A DNA stretch of 64,000 nucleotides, taken from assembly GCA_044432645.1 (NCBI GenBank), contig JAWXUM010000005.1, forward strand, positions 1 through 64,000, read 5' to 3'. This document shows positions 41,633-50,288 of the stretch, piece after piece. Under the pieces are notes generated by a model. It was not told where the DNA came from, ran no database searches, and was given only the letters and a program-made list of their open reading frames with translations. Source of the stretch: SIG603 sp044432645 (GTDB lineage: Bacteria; Bacillota; Clostridia; Oscillospirales; Acutalibacteraceae). The first letter of the stretch is position 1, and every line of letters starts with the position of its first letter. The position numbers were made by a program, and so were the translations under genes.

Positions 41633-42613
41633 ATGAAAAAAGATTTAGCAACAGCAGTTAACAAAAATTTATGCATAGATTTAGGCACTTCAAACACAGT
41701 TATCTATTTAAAAGGTAAAGGTGTAATTTTAAACGAGCCGTCTGTTATCGCTACCGAAAAGCAAAGTGACACCATTGTCGCTATAGGAAACGAAGCCAAA
41801 GCAATGATGGAGCGAAACCCTGACAATATAACTATAATTACACCTATTCAAAAAGGAGTAGTTGCCGACTTAGACGCTACCACTGCTATGCTTAAAGCTT
41901 ACATAAAAAAAGCAATAGGCGTCAATTTTTCTAAAAATTCAATCACAGTTTCTTACCCAGCAACAAGTACGCAAGTCGAAAGATTAGCCGTGCAAGATGT
42001 CGCAAAGCAGTGCGTAACAGGTCAAGTTAGTTTAATGTCACAAGCTGTTGCAATTTTACTAGGGCAAGAAATTTCAGCTACAACCCCAAAAGCCACAGCG
42101 GTAATCGACATAGGTGCTGCTCATACAGAAGTTTCTGTGTGCATTTTTGGCGAAGTATTGTCTTCTTTTAACGACAATGTAGGTGGAAATGAAATAGATT
42201 ACAACATTATAAGGTATATAAAAAACAAATACAAACTGCAAATTTCAAAAAGTTTTGCATGCGATATAAAAACAAATATAGGTTCAGCTTTCTACACAGA
42301 AGAAAATAAATTCATGGACGTAAAAGGCAGAGATATAAAAGATAATATCCCAAAAAGTGTAACTGTAAATTCAGAAGAAATAAGAGAAGTTATAGCAAAC
42401 ACTTTAACTGAAGTTCCTAACCTTATTATAAAAGCTATAGAAGATTTACCACCTCAAATTTCAGCCGACCTAATGGAAAACGATATTATTATAGCAGGTG
42501 GTGTAGCTAATTTAAAAGGTCTTAAAGAGTATATGGAAAACATCACAGGGCTTAAAGTCAAAATCGCCACAAACCCAGACACTACAATAGCAAAAGGCTT
42601 GTCAAAATATTAA
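41633..42613 (+). CDS. mreB: Rod-shape actin homologue MreB
   Basis: A 326-residue actin-like ATPase. Phosphate 1 motif IDLGTSNTVIYLKGKG, phosphate 2 AVIDIGAAHTEVSV and the adenosine motif IIIAGGVANLKGL. It forms filaments below the membrane that guide peptidoglycan synthesis. It departs somewhat from the usual sequence (CDIKTNIGSAFYTE) but no motif is missing. The ATG at 41633 has AAAGGTG upstream; a GTG at 41621 lies within that site. First gene of the mreBCD-mrdA operon. Confidence 0.92.
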   Translation: MKKDLATAVNKNLCIDLGTSNTVIYLKGKGVILNEPSVIATEKQSDTIVAIGNEAKAMMERNPDNITIITPIQKGVVADLDATTAMLKAYIKKAIGVNFSKNSITVSYPATSTQVERLAVQDVAKQCVTGQVSLMSQAVAILLGQEISATTPKATAVIDIGAAHTEVSVCIFGEVLSSFNDNVGGNEIDYNIIRYIKNKYKLQISKSFACDIKTNIGSAFYTEENKFMDVKGRDIKDNIPKSVTVNSEEIREVIANTLTEVPNLIIKAIEDLPPQISADLMENDIIIAGGVANLKGLKEYMENITGLKVKIATNPDTTIAKGLSKY

Positions 42614-42626
42614 TTAAGGGGATAAA

Positions 42627-43511
42627 ATGAAAGGTTTTATAAAAAGTAATACATTTAAAATTCTATTAATGGTTATTGTCATTTGCTTGTCTATTTTGCT
42701 TTTATCTCAAACTGCTGGTTCAGTGTCTTTAGCCTCAGTCTTCGGTTTAGTAACCAACCCTATGACTGATGTTACTAGCACTTTAAGTGCAGATGAACTG
42801 CAAAAATATGACGATATGGACTATGATGAACTCATCGCCTATATTGTTGACCTTGAAAGTGAAAACGCACAGCTAACCGAACAACTTGTGGACTATTACA
42901 ACATTAAAACCGAAAACTTACAGTACCAAAGTATGCTTAACATATTGGATGAATACACAAACTTAGAGCTTGTTGCAAGCAGTGTTACAGCAAAAGACAG
43001 CACCGACCCTTTTGATGGTTTTACTATAGATGTAGGCTATAACGACGGAGTAAACCTTAATGACAGCGTTATAACTGAACAAGGTTTAGTTGGCATAATA
43101 AGCGAAGTTGACGCTAATTACTCAAAAGTCACAACGATACTTTCAGAAGACGTAAGCGTAGGCGCTTGTGCAAAAGAACTAGGCGAAAGTGGAGTTATAG
43201 CAGGATATGCAGAAGGTGCTATAAACAGCTATGTAAAATTAAATTACCTAACTGTCGACACAAACATAAAGCAAGGCGACTTGATAACAACTTCTGGAAC
43301 AAGTGAAATCTTCGCAGAAGACTTAGTTATAGGAACAGTAATTTCTGTAAATTCCAGCTTAGAAGATGTATCATTTTACGCTATAGTAGAAACAAATGTC
43401 GACATGGAAAACCTAACTTATGTTTATGTAGTCACAGATTTTTACACCGTGACACAAGAAACCGAAAATGAAACTATAACCGATGAAGAAATTTTACAGG
43501 AGGAAGAATGA
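42627..43511 (+). CDS. mreC: Rod-shape-determining protein MreC
   Basis: A 294-residue protein: short cytoplasmic end, one membrane helix (about 11-30), a coiled coil (about 70-105) and the two beta-barrel-type MreC domain (LVASSVTAKDSTDPFDGFTIDVGYNDGV, TSGTSEIFAEDLVIGTV). It links MreB, PBP2 and MreD in the elongation complex. A Glu-rich tail ends the protein. AAGGGGAT precedes the ATG. Its end overlaps mreD by 4 bp. Confidence 0.92.
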   Translation: MKGFIKSNTFKILLMVIVICLSILLLSQTAGSVSLASVFGLVTNPMTDVTSTLSADELQKYDDMDYDELIAYIVDLESENAQLTEQLVDYYNIKTENLQYQSMLNILDEYTNLELVASSVTAKDSTDPFDGFTIDVGYNDGVNLNDSVITEQGLVGIISEVDANYSKVTTILSEDVSVGACAKELGESGVIAGYAEGAINSYVKLNYLTVDTNIKQGDLITTSGTSEIFAEDLVIGTVISVNSSLEDVSFYAIVETNVDMENLTYVYVVTDFYTVTQETENETITDEEILQEEE

Positions 43512-44029
43512 GAGAGCCCCTCAATAAAATTATAAAATATTTGCTTTACTCCTTAGAACTTTTACTTTTTTATAACCTAAGCTGTACGGTTAATTTAATT
43601 CCAAGCATTTTTGGCGTCACTCCAATGCTATTAATGGTTTCAGCTGTTACAATTGCTTTGTTAGAAAGTGAAATTTCATCAATAGGAATAGGTGTCTTTG
43701 CTGGATTTTTGATAGATTTATCATTCGGAAATTTTTTTGGACTTTTTGCTTGCGTTATGTCAGTTATTTGTTGCCTAGTAAGCGTAATTACAAAAGACAA
43801 AAATAAAGTGACACTTTTTTCAGCTAGTAAAATAGGTGTGGTATCACTTTTAGTTTGTGTTTTATGCGACTGGTTTTTTAGGTATATCTGCCAAAACTAT
43901 AGCAGTATATTTGTAATTTTAATCAATAATTATTTACCTATATATTTATATTCTTTACTTTGTTTGCCTTTAATTTATTTAATCAATTTAGGTATTTACA
44001 ACGGTTTTAAATTTGTTAAGGAGATGTAA
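43508..44029 (+). CDS. mreD: Rod-shape-determining protein MreD
   Basis: A 173-residue membrane protein with about five or six hydrophobic helices (NLIPSIFGVTPMLLMVSAVTIALL, GVFAGFLIDLSFGNFFGLFA). It is poorly conserved at residue level, so the call relies on gene order between mreC and the PBP2 gene, size and topology. AGGAGGA precedes the ATG; the stop overlaps the next start (TAATG). Confidence 0.85.
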   Translation: MREPLNKIIKYLLYSLELLLFYNLSCTVNLIPSIFGVTPMLLMVSAVTIALLESEISSIGIGVFAGFLIDLSFGNFFGLFACVMSVICCLVSVITKDKNKVTLFSASKIGVVSLLVCVLCDWFFRYICQNYSSIFVILINNYLPIYLYSLLCLPLIYLINLGIYNGFKFVKEM

Positions 44030-46056
44030 TGAGAAAAAATATAGTTTTTATTCTTTCAGGCTTAATCATTATAGTTATAATGACCATTTATGCCGTAAGA
44101 CTTATCAATTGGCAACTTGTAAACGCTGATAGCTACCAACAAGCAAGTGCAGGTTATTCAACATTTGTGAAATTAGAAGCCTCACGTGGTGAAATTTTAG
44201 ACAGAAACGGTGTAGAATTAGTTTCAACTACAACGGTTTACAATGTTGTAATGAACGCACTTGAAATTGACAGCGACAGAAATATAGCTTTAGAAAAATT
44301 AATAAATTTAATGTACGACAATTCCATCTCTTGGACAAATATTTTACCTATTGAGATAGATGAAACAGGAAAATATGTATATAAAGAAAACAGTGAAAGT
44401 GAAATCAGCTACTTAACAGGCACTACACTTAGTGTAGACGAAAACACAACAGCCGAAGAATGCATGGCACTTCTAATAGAAAAATACAACTGCGAAGACT
44501 ACTCAAAACAAATGTCGCTTGACATAATTTCTATTCGCTATAACATGACAAAAACAAACTTTAACGTAAGTAGTCCTTACGTGATAACCGAAAATGTCGA
44601 CATAAACTTTGTTCAAATAGTTGAAGAAAACAGTTCTCTAATGTCAGGAATTGAAATACAAGTTGGCACAATTCGCACTTACGACGACGGCACACTTGCC
44701 CCTCACATTGTTGGCACTATGGGCTCTATCACATCTGCCCAGTATTCCAGCTATAGCGAATTAGACAACATTTATTCGAGTTCAAATGTTTCTGGCTACT
44801 CTTTATCTGACAAAGTTGGCCAAAGTGGAATAGAGCTTGCTTTTGAAGATGTTTTAAGAGGAACAAACGGCAAGCAACTTATAGAAACTGACGAAAATGG
44901 CTCTTCTTATTTAGGCGAAATCACCGAAGTCCCTGAATCTGGCAACAGTGTTGTTTTAACAATTGATGCTCAAATGCAAGAAATCCTCAATTACTCTTTA
45001 GAAAAATATATAAACTCTGCCACAACCGAAGACGCAGCTTGTGGCGCTGCAGTAGTGCTAGATGTAGAAACTTTTGGAGTCTTAGCTGCCTCAACTTATC
45101 CAAGTTACGACCTTGACCTTTACACAAGTGATACAAGTTATTACCTTTCACTTTTAGAAGACGAAAACACTCCACTTTTTAATAGAGCTTTCAATGGTTC
45201 ATACGCACCAGGTTCTGTTATGAAACCTCTAGTTGCCATAGCTGCTTTGGAAGAGGGCGTAATTACAACAGAAACTACAATTTACTGTGGTGGTATTTAT
45301 AGTTATTACAGCGATTACCCTTTGAACTGCATCGGCTCTCACTCTACTGGCTATGTTGATTTATTTCTAGCAATGTCAAGTTCTTGCAACAGCTTTTTCT
45401 GTGACGCTGGCAGGCTTTTAGGCATTGAGGCAATGGAAGTTTACGCAAATCTTTTTGGCTTAGGCGAAAAAACTGGAATTGAACTTTCTGAAACTTCTGG
45501 CAGTATGACAAACCCTAGCGATTACGAAGACAACCACGGCACAAGTTGGGTAGACGGTATTACAATTCAAGCAGCTATTGGACAAGCTGATAATGGATTT
45601 AGTCCACTACAACTTGCTACCTATGTTGCAACTATTGCAAACGACGGCGTAAGGCTTGAAACTCATTTGCTTCATCAAATTGTCGACTTTGAAACAGGAG
45701 AAATTATAGAAGAATACGAACCAGAAATAGCCGAAACTACAGATGTTTCTAGTCAAACTATAGAAACAGTACAAGAAGCTATGCTACTAGTTACAACCAC
45801 TGGTACAGCCTCTGATGTTTTTGGAAATTACGGTATAGAAATAGCCGCTAAAACAGGTACAGCTCAAAACAGTGGAAATTCTGACACTGTAAGTTTTATA
45901 GCATATGCACCATACGACGACCCTGAAATTGCCGTTGCTATTACCTTAGAGTACGCTGGTTCAACAAAACTTGCAAAGTACATTGCAAAGGATATATTCG
46001 ATTATTATTTCTATGACCTGTCCATAGATGATATTTATGTAGAAGAACTAGAATGA
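44029..46056 (+). CDS. mrdA: Penicillin-binding protein 2 (elongasome transpeptidase)
   Basis: A 675-residue class B PBP. One membrane helix (about 4-26), a dimerisation or pedestal domain (LEASRGEILDRNGVEL) and the transpeptidase domain with motifs SxxK (APGSVMKP), SxN (SSSCN) and KTG (AAKTGTAQ). It cross-links peptidoglycan during lengthwise growth with MreBCD. It overlaps mreD by 1 bp and AAGGAG precedes it. The domain order fits PBP2 rather than the septal FtsI, given the operon. Confidence 0.9.
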   Translation: MRKNIVFILSGLIIIVIMTIYAVRLINWQLVNADSYQQASAGYSTFVKLEASRGEILDRNGVELVSTTTVYNVVMNALEIDSDRNIALEKLINLMYDNSISWTNILPIEIDETGKYVYKENSESEISYLTGTTLSVDENTTAEECMALLIEKYNCEDYSKQMSLDIISIRYNMTKTNFNVSSPYVITENVDINFVQIVEENSSLMSGIEIQVGTIRTYDDGTLAPHIVGTMGSITSAQYSSYSELDNIYSSSNVSGYSLSDKVGQSGIELAFEDVLRGTNGKQLIETDENGSSYLGEITEVPESGNSVVLTIDAQMQEILNYSLEKYINSATTEDAACGAAVVLDVETFGVLAASTYPSYDLDLYTSDTSYYLSLLEDENTPLFNRAFNGSYAPGSVMKPLVAIAALEEGVITTETTIYCGGIYSYYSDYPLNCIGSHSTGYVDLFLAMSSSCNSFFCDAGRLLGIEAMEVYANLFGLGEKTGIELSETSGSMTNPSDYEDNHGTSWVDGITIQAAIGQADNGFSPLQLATYVATIANDGVRLETHLLHQIVDFETGEIIEEYEPEIAETTDVSSQTIETVQEAMLLVTTTGTASDVFGNYGIEIAAKTGTAQNSGNSDTVSFIAYAPYDDPEIAVAITLEYAGSTKLAKYIAKDIFDYYFYDLSIDDIYVEELE

Positions 46057-46144
46057 ATTCACAATTTTATTCAGCATTTTAAACAAGTTTAAACAAGAAA
46101 TAATATACTAACTAAACAAAATTTTTTTATTGCAATACTTTATT

Positions 46145-46173
46145 TTGACTATTATAAATTTATATGTTATTAT
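46145..46173 (+). promoter_or_regulatory. Promoter of minD
   Basis: TTGACT (46145-46150), a 17-bp spacer and TATTAT (46168-46173), 21 bp before the minD ATG; the leader is therefore only a dozen bases. Confidence 0.65.
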
Positions 46174-46193
46174 GTAGAAAAGGAATTATAATT

Positions 46194-46931
46194 ATGGGTA
46201 CAGTTACAGTTGTAAGCTCAGGAAAAGGTGGTGTAGGCAAATCCACAACCACTATAACACTAGGCAGATGTCTTGCTAAACAAGGCAGACGAGTTTTACT
46301 TATCGACTGCGATGCTGGCCTTAGAACGCTTGATAAATTAAGTGGTACCGAAGACTCTTTAGTATACGATTTATCGGACATAATAACAGGCAAATGTGCA
46401 CCAATTCAGGCCATTTATCCCTGTACTAATCAAGAACGATTATTCGTAATGCCAGCACCTTTATCAGGTGACAAAATGCCTGATGAAACTGTAATGAAAA
46501 GATTAATTGAAGTTTTAAAAAGACATTATGAACATATAATTCTCGACTCCCCAGCGGGCTTAGGTTCAGGCTTTTTAGTATCGGCATGTTCTGCCGAGCG
46601 TGCAATTGTGGTTTGTACTCCAGACCCAGTTTGCATAAGAGCAAGTTCCAAAGTTTCAACTTTATTAACAGATTTAAACATTACAAATCAGCGCCTTATA
46701 ATCAACCGATTTAACCCAGAACTTTTTGAACAAATAAAAATCTTGGAAGATTTAGACAAAGTTATCGACGAAACTGGTATCAAACTTTTAGGGGTAACCC
46801 CAGAAGATTACAGTTTTTCAGCAGCTTGTTTAAAAGGCGAAGAAGCACAAAGCAACTCAAAAGCCTTAATGGCTTTAAAACGTATCACATGCAGACTAAA
46901 CGGAGAAAACATACCGATGATTTTAGATTGA
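46194..46931 (+). CDS. minD: Septum-site-determining ATPase MinD
   Basis: A 245-residue deviant-Walker ATPase: SSGKGGVGKSTTTITLG, LLIDCDAGLRTLDKL (switch I and A' motif) and IILDSPAGLGSGF. This is the MinD branch of the ParA family, used for division-site placement. No minC or minE lies beside it, and the C-terminus (ITCRLNGENIPMILD) does not show the usual basic amphipathic membrane helix, so another ParA/MinD-like role is possible. The ATG at 46194 is supported by AAAAGGA 8 bp upstream. Confidence 0.8.
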   Translation: MGTVTVVSSGKGGVGKSTTTITLGRCLAKQGRRVLLIDCDAGLRTLDKLSGTEDSLVYDLSDIITGKCAPIQAIYPCTNQERLFVMPAPLSGDKMPDETVMKRLIEVLKRHYEHIILDSPAGLGSGFLVSACSAERAIVVCTPDPVCIRASSKVSTLLTDLNITNQRLIINRFNPELFEQIKILEDLDKVIDETGIKLLGVTPEDYSFSAACLKGEEAQSNSKALMALKRITCRLNGENIPMILD

Positions 46932-46969
46932 TATGTAAAAAAGTAGTTGTATTAGAAAGGACAAATTAA

Positions 46970-47368
46970 ATGAACATTGCATTAATATCACATGATGCTA
47001 AAAAAGAACTAATGGCTCAATTTTGTATCGCTTACTGTGGAATTTTAAGCAGACACTCACTTTGTGGAACAGGCACAACAGCAAAAATAGTTTCCGAGGC
47101 TACAGGTCTTGCAGTACAAAGTTTTTTAAGTGGTGACCAAGGTGGTGGACAACAAATTGCCGCAAGAATTGGTTTCAACGAAATAGATTTATTATTATTA
47201 TTTAGAGATCCTCTTGACGACACTAATAATGCTCAAGATGATTTAAATTTATTAAGACTTTGCGACATGCACCATATTCCAGTTGCAACAAATTTAGCAA
47301 CTGCTGAAATGCTAATCCACGGTTTAGCAAGAGGTGACTTGGACTGGAGAAACATCGCAAGAGTATAA
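46970..47368 (+). CDS. mgsA: Methylglyoxal synthase
   Basis: A 132-residue MGS-fold enzyme: LISHDAKKELMAQF, CGTGTTAKIVSEATGL, GGGQQIAARIGFNEIDLLLLFRDPL and HIPVATNLATAEMLI. It turns dihydroxyacetone phosphate into methylglyoxal as a bypass when phosphate is limiting. The usual SGPLGGDQQI loop reads SGDQGGGQQI here, so the Pro and Asp have shifted, which may alter phosphate binding. The catalytic Asp of FRDPL is kept. AAAGGACAAATTAA precedes the ATG. Confidence 0.9.
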   Translation: MNIALISHDAKKELMAQFCIAYCGILSRHSLCGTGTTAKIVSEATGLAVQSFLSGDQGGGQQIAARIGFNEIDLLLLFRDPLDDTNNAQDDLNLLRLCDMHHIPVATNLATAEMLIHGLARGDLDWRNIARV

Positions 47369-47394
47369 GGCAAAAATGTGAAAATAGTAAGCTT

Positions 47395-47596
47395 TGAAAT
47401 GTATTAGAGAGGGAAATAAACGCTGAAAATTTCCTTGCAAAGCAAAAGCCCAAGACAGTCACTAGCCTCCGTTTACACGGCGTAATTCTGCGTTAAAGAT
47501 TTTTAAAGGGAAACGTAAGTTTCTAAAAAAGGGTGGCACCACGAACTTCAAGCTCGTCCCTTTCCATTGTATTAATGGGAGGGATTGGGCTTTTTT
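47395..47596 (+). promoter_or_regulatory. T-box riboswitch leader, predicted tRNA-Asp type
   Basis: The conserved antiterminator sequence TGGCACCACG (47534-47543) is followed by a terminator GCTCGTCCCTTTCCATT / AATGGGAGGGATTGGGC plus TTTTTT (47551-47596). The stem I region contains AGAGAGG near its 5' end and CCTCC near its 3' end, with GAC (47454-47456) and CAC (47460-47462) as possible specifier codons. The variable base in TGGC would pair with a tRNA discriminator G73, which fits tRNA-Asp (G73) and not tRNA-His (C73). Controlled genes would be GNAT, hisS, RAYT and aspS. Confidence 0.9.
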
Positions 47597-47617
47597 GTAT
47601 TTTTATAAGATTTACCC

Positions 47618-47639
47618 ATAGGGGCGACCTGTGGTCGTC
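47618..47639 (+). repeat. GTAG-type palindrome between T-box and GNAT gene
   Basis: ATAGGGGCGACC-TGT-GGTCGTC; the foot is ATAG here. It lies between the T-box terminator and the AGGAGG site, so it becomes part of the mRNA only when the T-box reads through. Confidence 0.65.
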
Positions 47640-47681
47640 AGCAATTAGGAGGAAAATCGTTGAATAAAAATGGGGGGAATT

Positions 47682-48200
47682 ATGACTATCAAACTAACAC
47701 TGCCAAACGAAAAACATAAAAAACAAATCTTAAACTACAAACATGATTTTATAACAAATGGCGACAGTATGGACGGCACTGCTGGACTTTCTACTGTTGC
47801 AAACTTCGAAATTTGGCTTGAAAATATTCATAAAAATAGCAACGAAGAAACCGTTCTTCCAAACTTAGTCCCAGCCACAACCTATTTAGCTTTTAATAAA
47901 GAAAACAAATTGGTTGGCATGATAGATATTAGGCATAGACTTAACGATTATCTTTTAAAAACAGGTGGACATATAGGCTATAGTGTGTTAAAATCTGAAA
48001 GAAGAAAAGGTATAGCGACAGCTATGCTAAACTTAGCACTTGAAAAATGTCAAGAGCTGGGTATAGAAAAAGTTTTACTAACTTGCGATAAAGAAAATAT
48101 AGGCTCTGCCAAAACAATAAAAAACTGTGGTGGAGTTTTAGAAAATGAAGTCGAAGATAATGACAGAGTAACCCAAAGATATTGGATTATTGTTCAATAA
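47682..48200 (+). CDS. GNAT-family N-acetyltransferase
   Basis: A 172-residue acetyltransferase. The acetyl-CoA motif A is HIGYSVLKSERRKGIATAML (about residues 105-125), with the R/QxxGxG/A-like RRKGIA. It acetylates an unknown amine or protein N-terminus. ATG at 47682 is chosen for its GGGGGG site; ATG at 47670 lies within it. An AGGAGG at 47648-47653 precedes a TTG that opens a short out-of-frame leader. First gene behind the T-box, so its level should follow tRNA charging. Confidence 0.82.
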   Translation: MTIKLTLPNEKHKKQILNYKHDFITNGDSMDGTAGLSTVANFEIWLENIHKNSNEETVLPNLVPATTYLAFNKENKLVGMIDIRHRLNDYLLKTGGHIGYSVLKSERRKGIATAMLNLALEKCQELGIEKVLLTCDKENIGSAKTIKNCGGVLENEVEDNDRVTQRYWIIVQ

Positions 48201-48205
48201 AAATT

Positions 48206-48231
48206 GTAGGGACGCCCCTTGTGGGTGTCCG
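48206..48231 (+). repeat. GTAG-foot palindrome between GNAT gene and hisS
   Basis: GTAG followed by GGACGCCC-CTTGT-GGGTGTCC with a final G; 26 nt. It starts 5 bp after the GNAT stop. Confidence 0.7.
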
Positions 48232-48271
48232 TTATTTAACAAATTAATTAATATAAAATAGGAGAATGAAA

Positions 48272-49573
48272 ATGGCTATCGTAACAAATGGACCAAAAGG
48301 CACACAAGATTTAATGCCAAAACAAACCGAAAAATGGCAATTAGTAGAAAGCGTTATGCGTGACCACGCATCTTTATATGGTATAGGAGAAGTTAGAACT
48401 CCTGTGTTCGAGCACACCGAACTTTTCTTAAGAGGTGTAGGCGACACAACTGATGTTGTTGAAAAACAAATGTACACTTTCGAGGACAAAGGTGGCAGAA
48501 GTGTAACTCTAAGACCAGAGGGAACTGCTGGTGCAATCCGTGCAATGCTTCAAAGTGGTGTTTACAACGACGGTTACCCACTAAAAATGTATTATTTCAC
48601 ATCTTGCTACCGTTACGAGAAACCTCAAGCAGGCAGATTTAGAGAGTTTAAACAATTTGGTGTTGAGATTATCGGCACAAAAGAGCCTATTGCAGATGCA
48701 CAAACAATTATGTTTGCAAACGGCTTAATCGAAAGATTAGGTCTTGAAAATATCGAGCTTGAAATCAATTCAATCGGTTGTAAAACTTGCCGTGCAGAAT
48801 ATCACAAGGCTTTAACAGAATATTTCGAAGCTAGAAAAGAAGATTTATGCGAAACTTGCCTTTCAAGACTTGAAAGAAACCCAATGAGAATTTTGGACTG
48901 CAAAAGCCCAGTTTGCACAGAAATAGGCAAAGATGCTCCAAAAATCACAGATTATCTATGTGAAGAATGCGACGAGCATTTCACAGCTGTTAAAGATTAT
49001 TTAACTACAATGGAAATTAAATTCACAGTTAACCCAAGAATTGTACGTGGTCTTGACTATTATTCAAGAACAGTTTTTGAGTTTATTTCAAGTGATATTG
49101 GTGCACAGTCCACAATTTGTGGTGGTGGCAGATACGACGGCTTAATCGAAGAACTTGGTGGAAAACCAACTCCAGCACTTGGCTTTGGCATGGGTATGGA
49201 AAGATTAATGCTTGTTATGCAGGCTCAAAAAATTGAAATTCCAGAAACAGCAAATTGCGAAATTTACATTGCAAATATGGGTGTAAACGCACTTAAAAAA
49301 GCCATGGCACTAGGCGAAACTCTAAAAAGCTGTGGAATTTTAGCCGACTACGACATCTGTGGCAGAGGTCTAAAAGCTCAAATGAAATACGCATCAAAAA
49401 TTGGCGCAGAATACACCATGGTTATAGGTGATAACGAAATAGAAACTGAAAAAGCAGAAATTAAAGACATGAAAACAGGCGAAAAAACTTCTATTTCAAT
49501 AGGCGAAGACTTCCTAGACGACTACATGACAAATGTAACAGCTAAAATGGATATTGGAAATTTACAGTTTTAA
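48272..49573 (+). CDS. hisS: Histidyl-tRNA synthetase
   Basis: A 433-residue class II synthetase. Motif 1 region (KWQLVESVMRDHASLYGI), motif 2 (TSCYRYEKPQAGRFREF), the His-binding RGLDYYSRTVFEF and motif 3 (ALGFGMGMERLML), followed by the C-terminal anticodon-binding domain. Two CxxC pairs (CKTCRAE, CETC) and CEEC suggest a metal site in the insertion, seen in some bacterial HisRS. ATG at 48272 fits the GGAG 8 bp upstream. Part of the T-box operon with aspS. Confidence 0.96.
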   Translation: MAIVTNGPKGTQDLMPKQTEKWQLVESVMRDHASLYGIGEVRTPVFEHTELFLRGVGDTTDVVEKQMYTFEDKGGRSVTLRPEGTAGAIRAMLQSGVYNDGYPLKMYYFTSCYRYEKPQAGRFREFKQFGVEIIGTKEPIADAQTIMFANGLIERLGLENIELEINSIGCKTCRAEYHKALTEYFEARKEDLCETCLSRLERNPMRILDCKSPVCTEIGKDAPKITDYLCEECDEHFTAVKDYLTTMEIKFTVNPRIVRGLDYYSRTVFEFISSDIGAQSTICGGGRYDGLIEELGGKPTPALGFGMGMERLMLVMQAQKIEIPETANCEIYIANMGVNALKKAMALGETLKSCGILADYDICGRGLKAQMKYASKIGAEYTMVIGDNEIETEKAEIKDMKTGEKTSISIGEDFLDDYMTNVTAKMDIGNLQF

Positions 49574-49578
49574 AAGCT

Positions 49579-50127
49579 ATGGAATTGCCAAAACGTAAAT
49601 CAATCAGATTAAAAAATTATGATTACAGCCAAAATGGTGCGTATTTTATAACGATATGTACACATAACAAGGAATGTATATTGGGCGAAATTGACAATGG
49701 GATAATGAATTTATCGGCGTTGGGTCAAATTGTGGTGAACAATATTAAAATATTATCAAATATATATGATGATATAGAAATTGATAAATATGTCGTAATG
49801 CCAAATCATATCCATATTATAATTTCAGTTTGTAGGGAATGCATTGTATGCATTCCGCCAGATAAAGACAAAACCAAAATGTTGATTTCGAAAATAGTTC
49901 AAATATTCAAATCATCGGTTACAAAAGAATTTAGGTTATTAGAAAAAACATATACGTGTAATCAGCATGTATGTAATCGGTACGCATACAATGCGTACCC
50001 TACGATGGTGTGGCAAAAATCATTTCACGACCACATCATTCGAAACGAACAGGAATACCAAAAAATATGGGAATACATTGATACAAACCCATTGAAATGG
50101 GAGCTGGATTGTTATCATATAAAATAG
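49579..50127 (+). CDS. REP-associated tyrosine transposase (RAYT, IS200-like HUH family)
   Basis: A 182-residue Y1/HUH nuclease. N-terminal RLKNYDYSQNGAYFITICTHN, the HUH motif MPNHIHIII (His77, His79), then WQKSFHDHIIRNEQEYQKIW with Tyr160 as likely catalytic residue and the ending IDTNPLKWELD are those of chromosomal RAYTs. Such proteins cut and join REP palindromes with a GTAG foot. Two 26-nt GTAG palindromes lie within the reading frame, coding for residues about 85-93 and 134-142, in opposite orientation. It begins 5 bp after hisS without a clear ribosome site, between hisS and aspS in a T-box operon. Confidence 0.9.
   Translation: MELPKRKSIRLKNYDYSQNGAYFITICTHNKECILGEIDNGIMNLSALGQIVVNNIKILSNIYDDIEIDKYVVMPNHIHIIISVCRECIVCIPPDKDKTKMLISKIVQIFKSSVTKEFRLLEKTYTCNQHVCNRYAYNAYPTMVWQKSFHDHIIRNEQEYQKIWEYIDTNPLKWELDCYHIK
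49832..49857 (+). repeat. GTAG-foot palindrome inside the RAYT gene (plus)
   Basis: GTAGGG with arms GGAATGCAT-TGT-ATGCATTCC and a final G; 26 nt. It encodes about RECIVCIP in frame. Confidence 0.9.
49978..50003 (-). repeat. GTAG-foot palindrome inside the RAYT gene (minus)
   Basis: On the minus strand GTAGGG with arms GGTACGCAT-TGT-ATGCGTACC and a final G; 26 nt, the same layout as the plus copy 120 bp away. It encodes about RYAYNAYP in frame. Confidence 0.9.
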
Positions 50128-50157
50128 GAATTCCCACTGTATATTTCATACGATGGA

Positions 50158-50257
50158 CGGTACGCATACAATCCGCCCCCTGCGGTGTCATTATCATTAT
50201 ACGTAACCAATCTGAATACAAAACAAATACCGTAGGGAATGCATTGCATGCATTCCG
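50158..50257 (+). repeat. Palindromes downstream of the RAYT gene
   Basis: A diverged unit (50158-50189, CGGTACGCATACAAT then CCGCCCCCTGCGG) and a perfect one (50232-50257, GTAGGG with arms GGAATGCAT-TGC-ATGCATTCC). The perfect one differs from the copy inside the gene by one base. It lies 18 bp before the aspS ribosome binding site. Confidence 0.85.
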
Positions 50258-50288
50258 AAAAAATAATAAAACAAAAAAGGTGATAAAA

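Noticed and set aside
47660..47719. TTG-started 19-codon leader peptide before the GNAT gene
   Set aside because: It has AGGAGG at good distance, but it is short, overlaps the gene out of frame and shows no codon bias that would mark a regulatory peptide. Kept as a possibility only.
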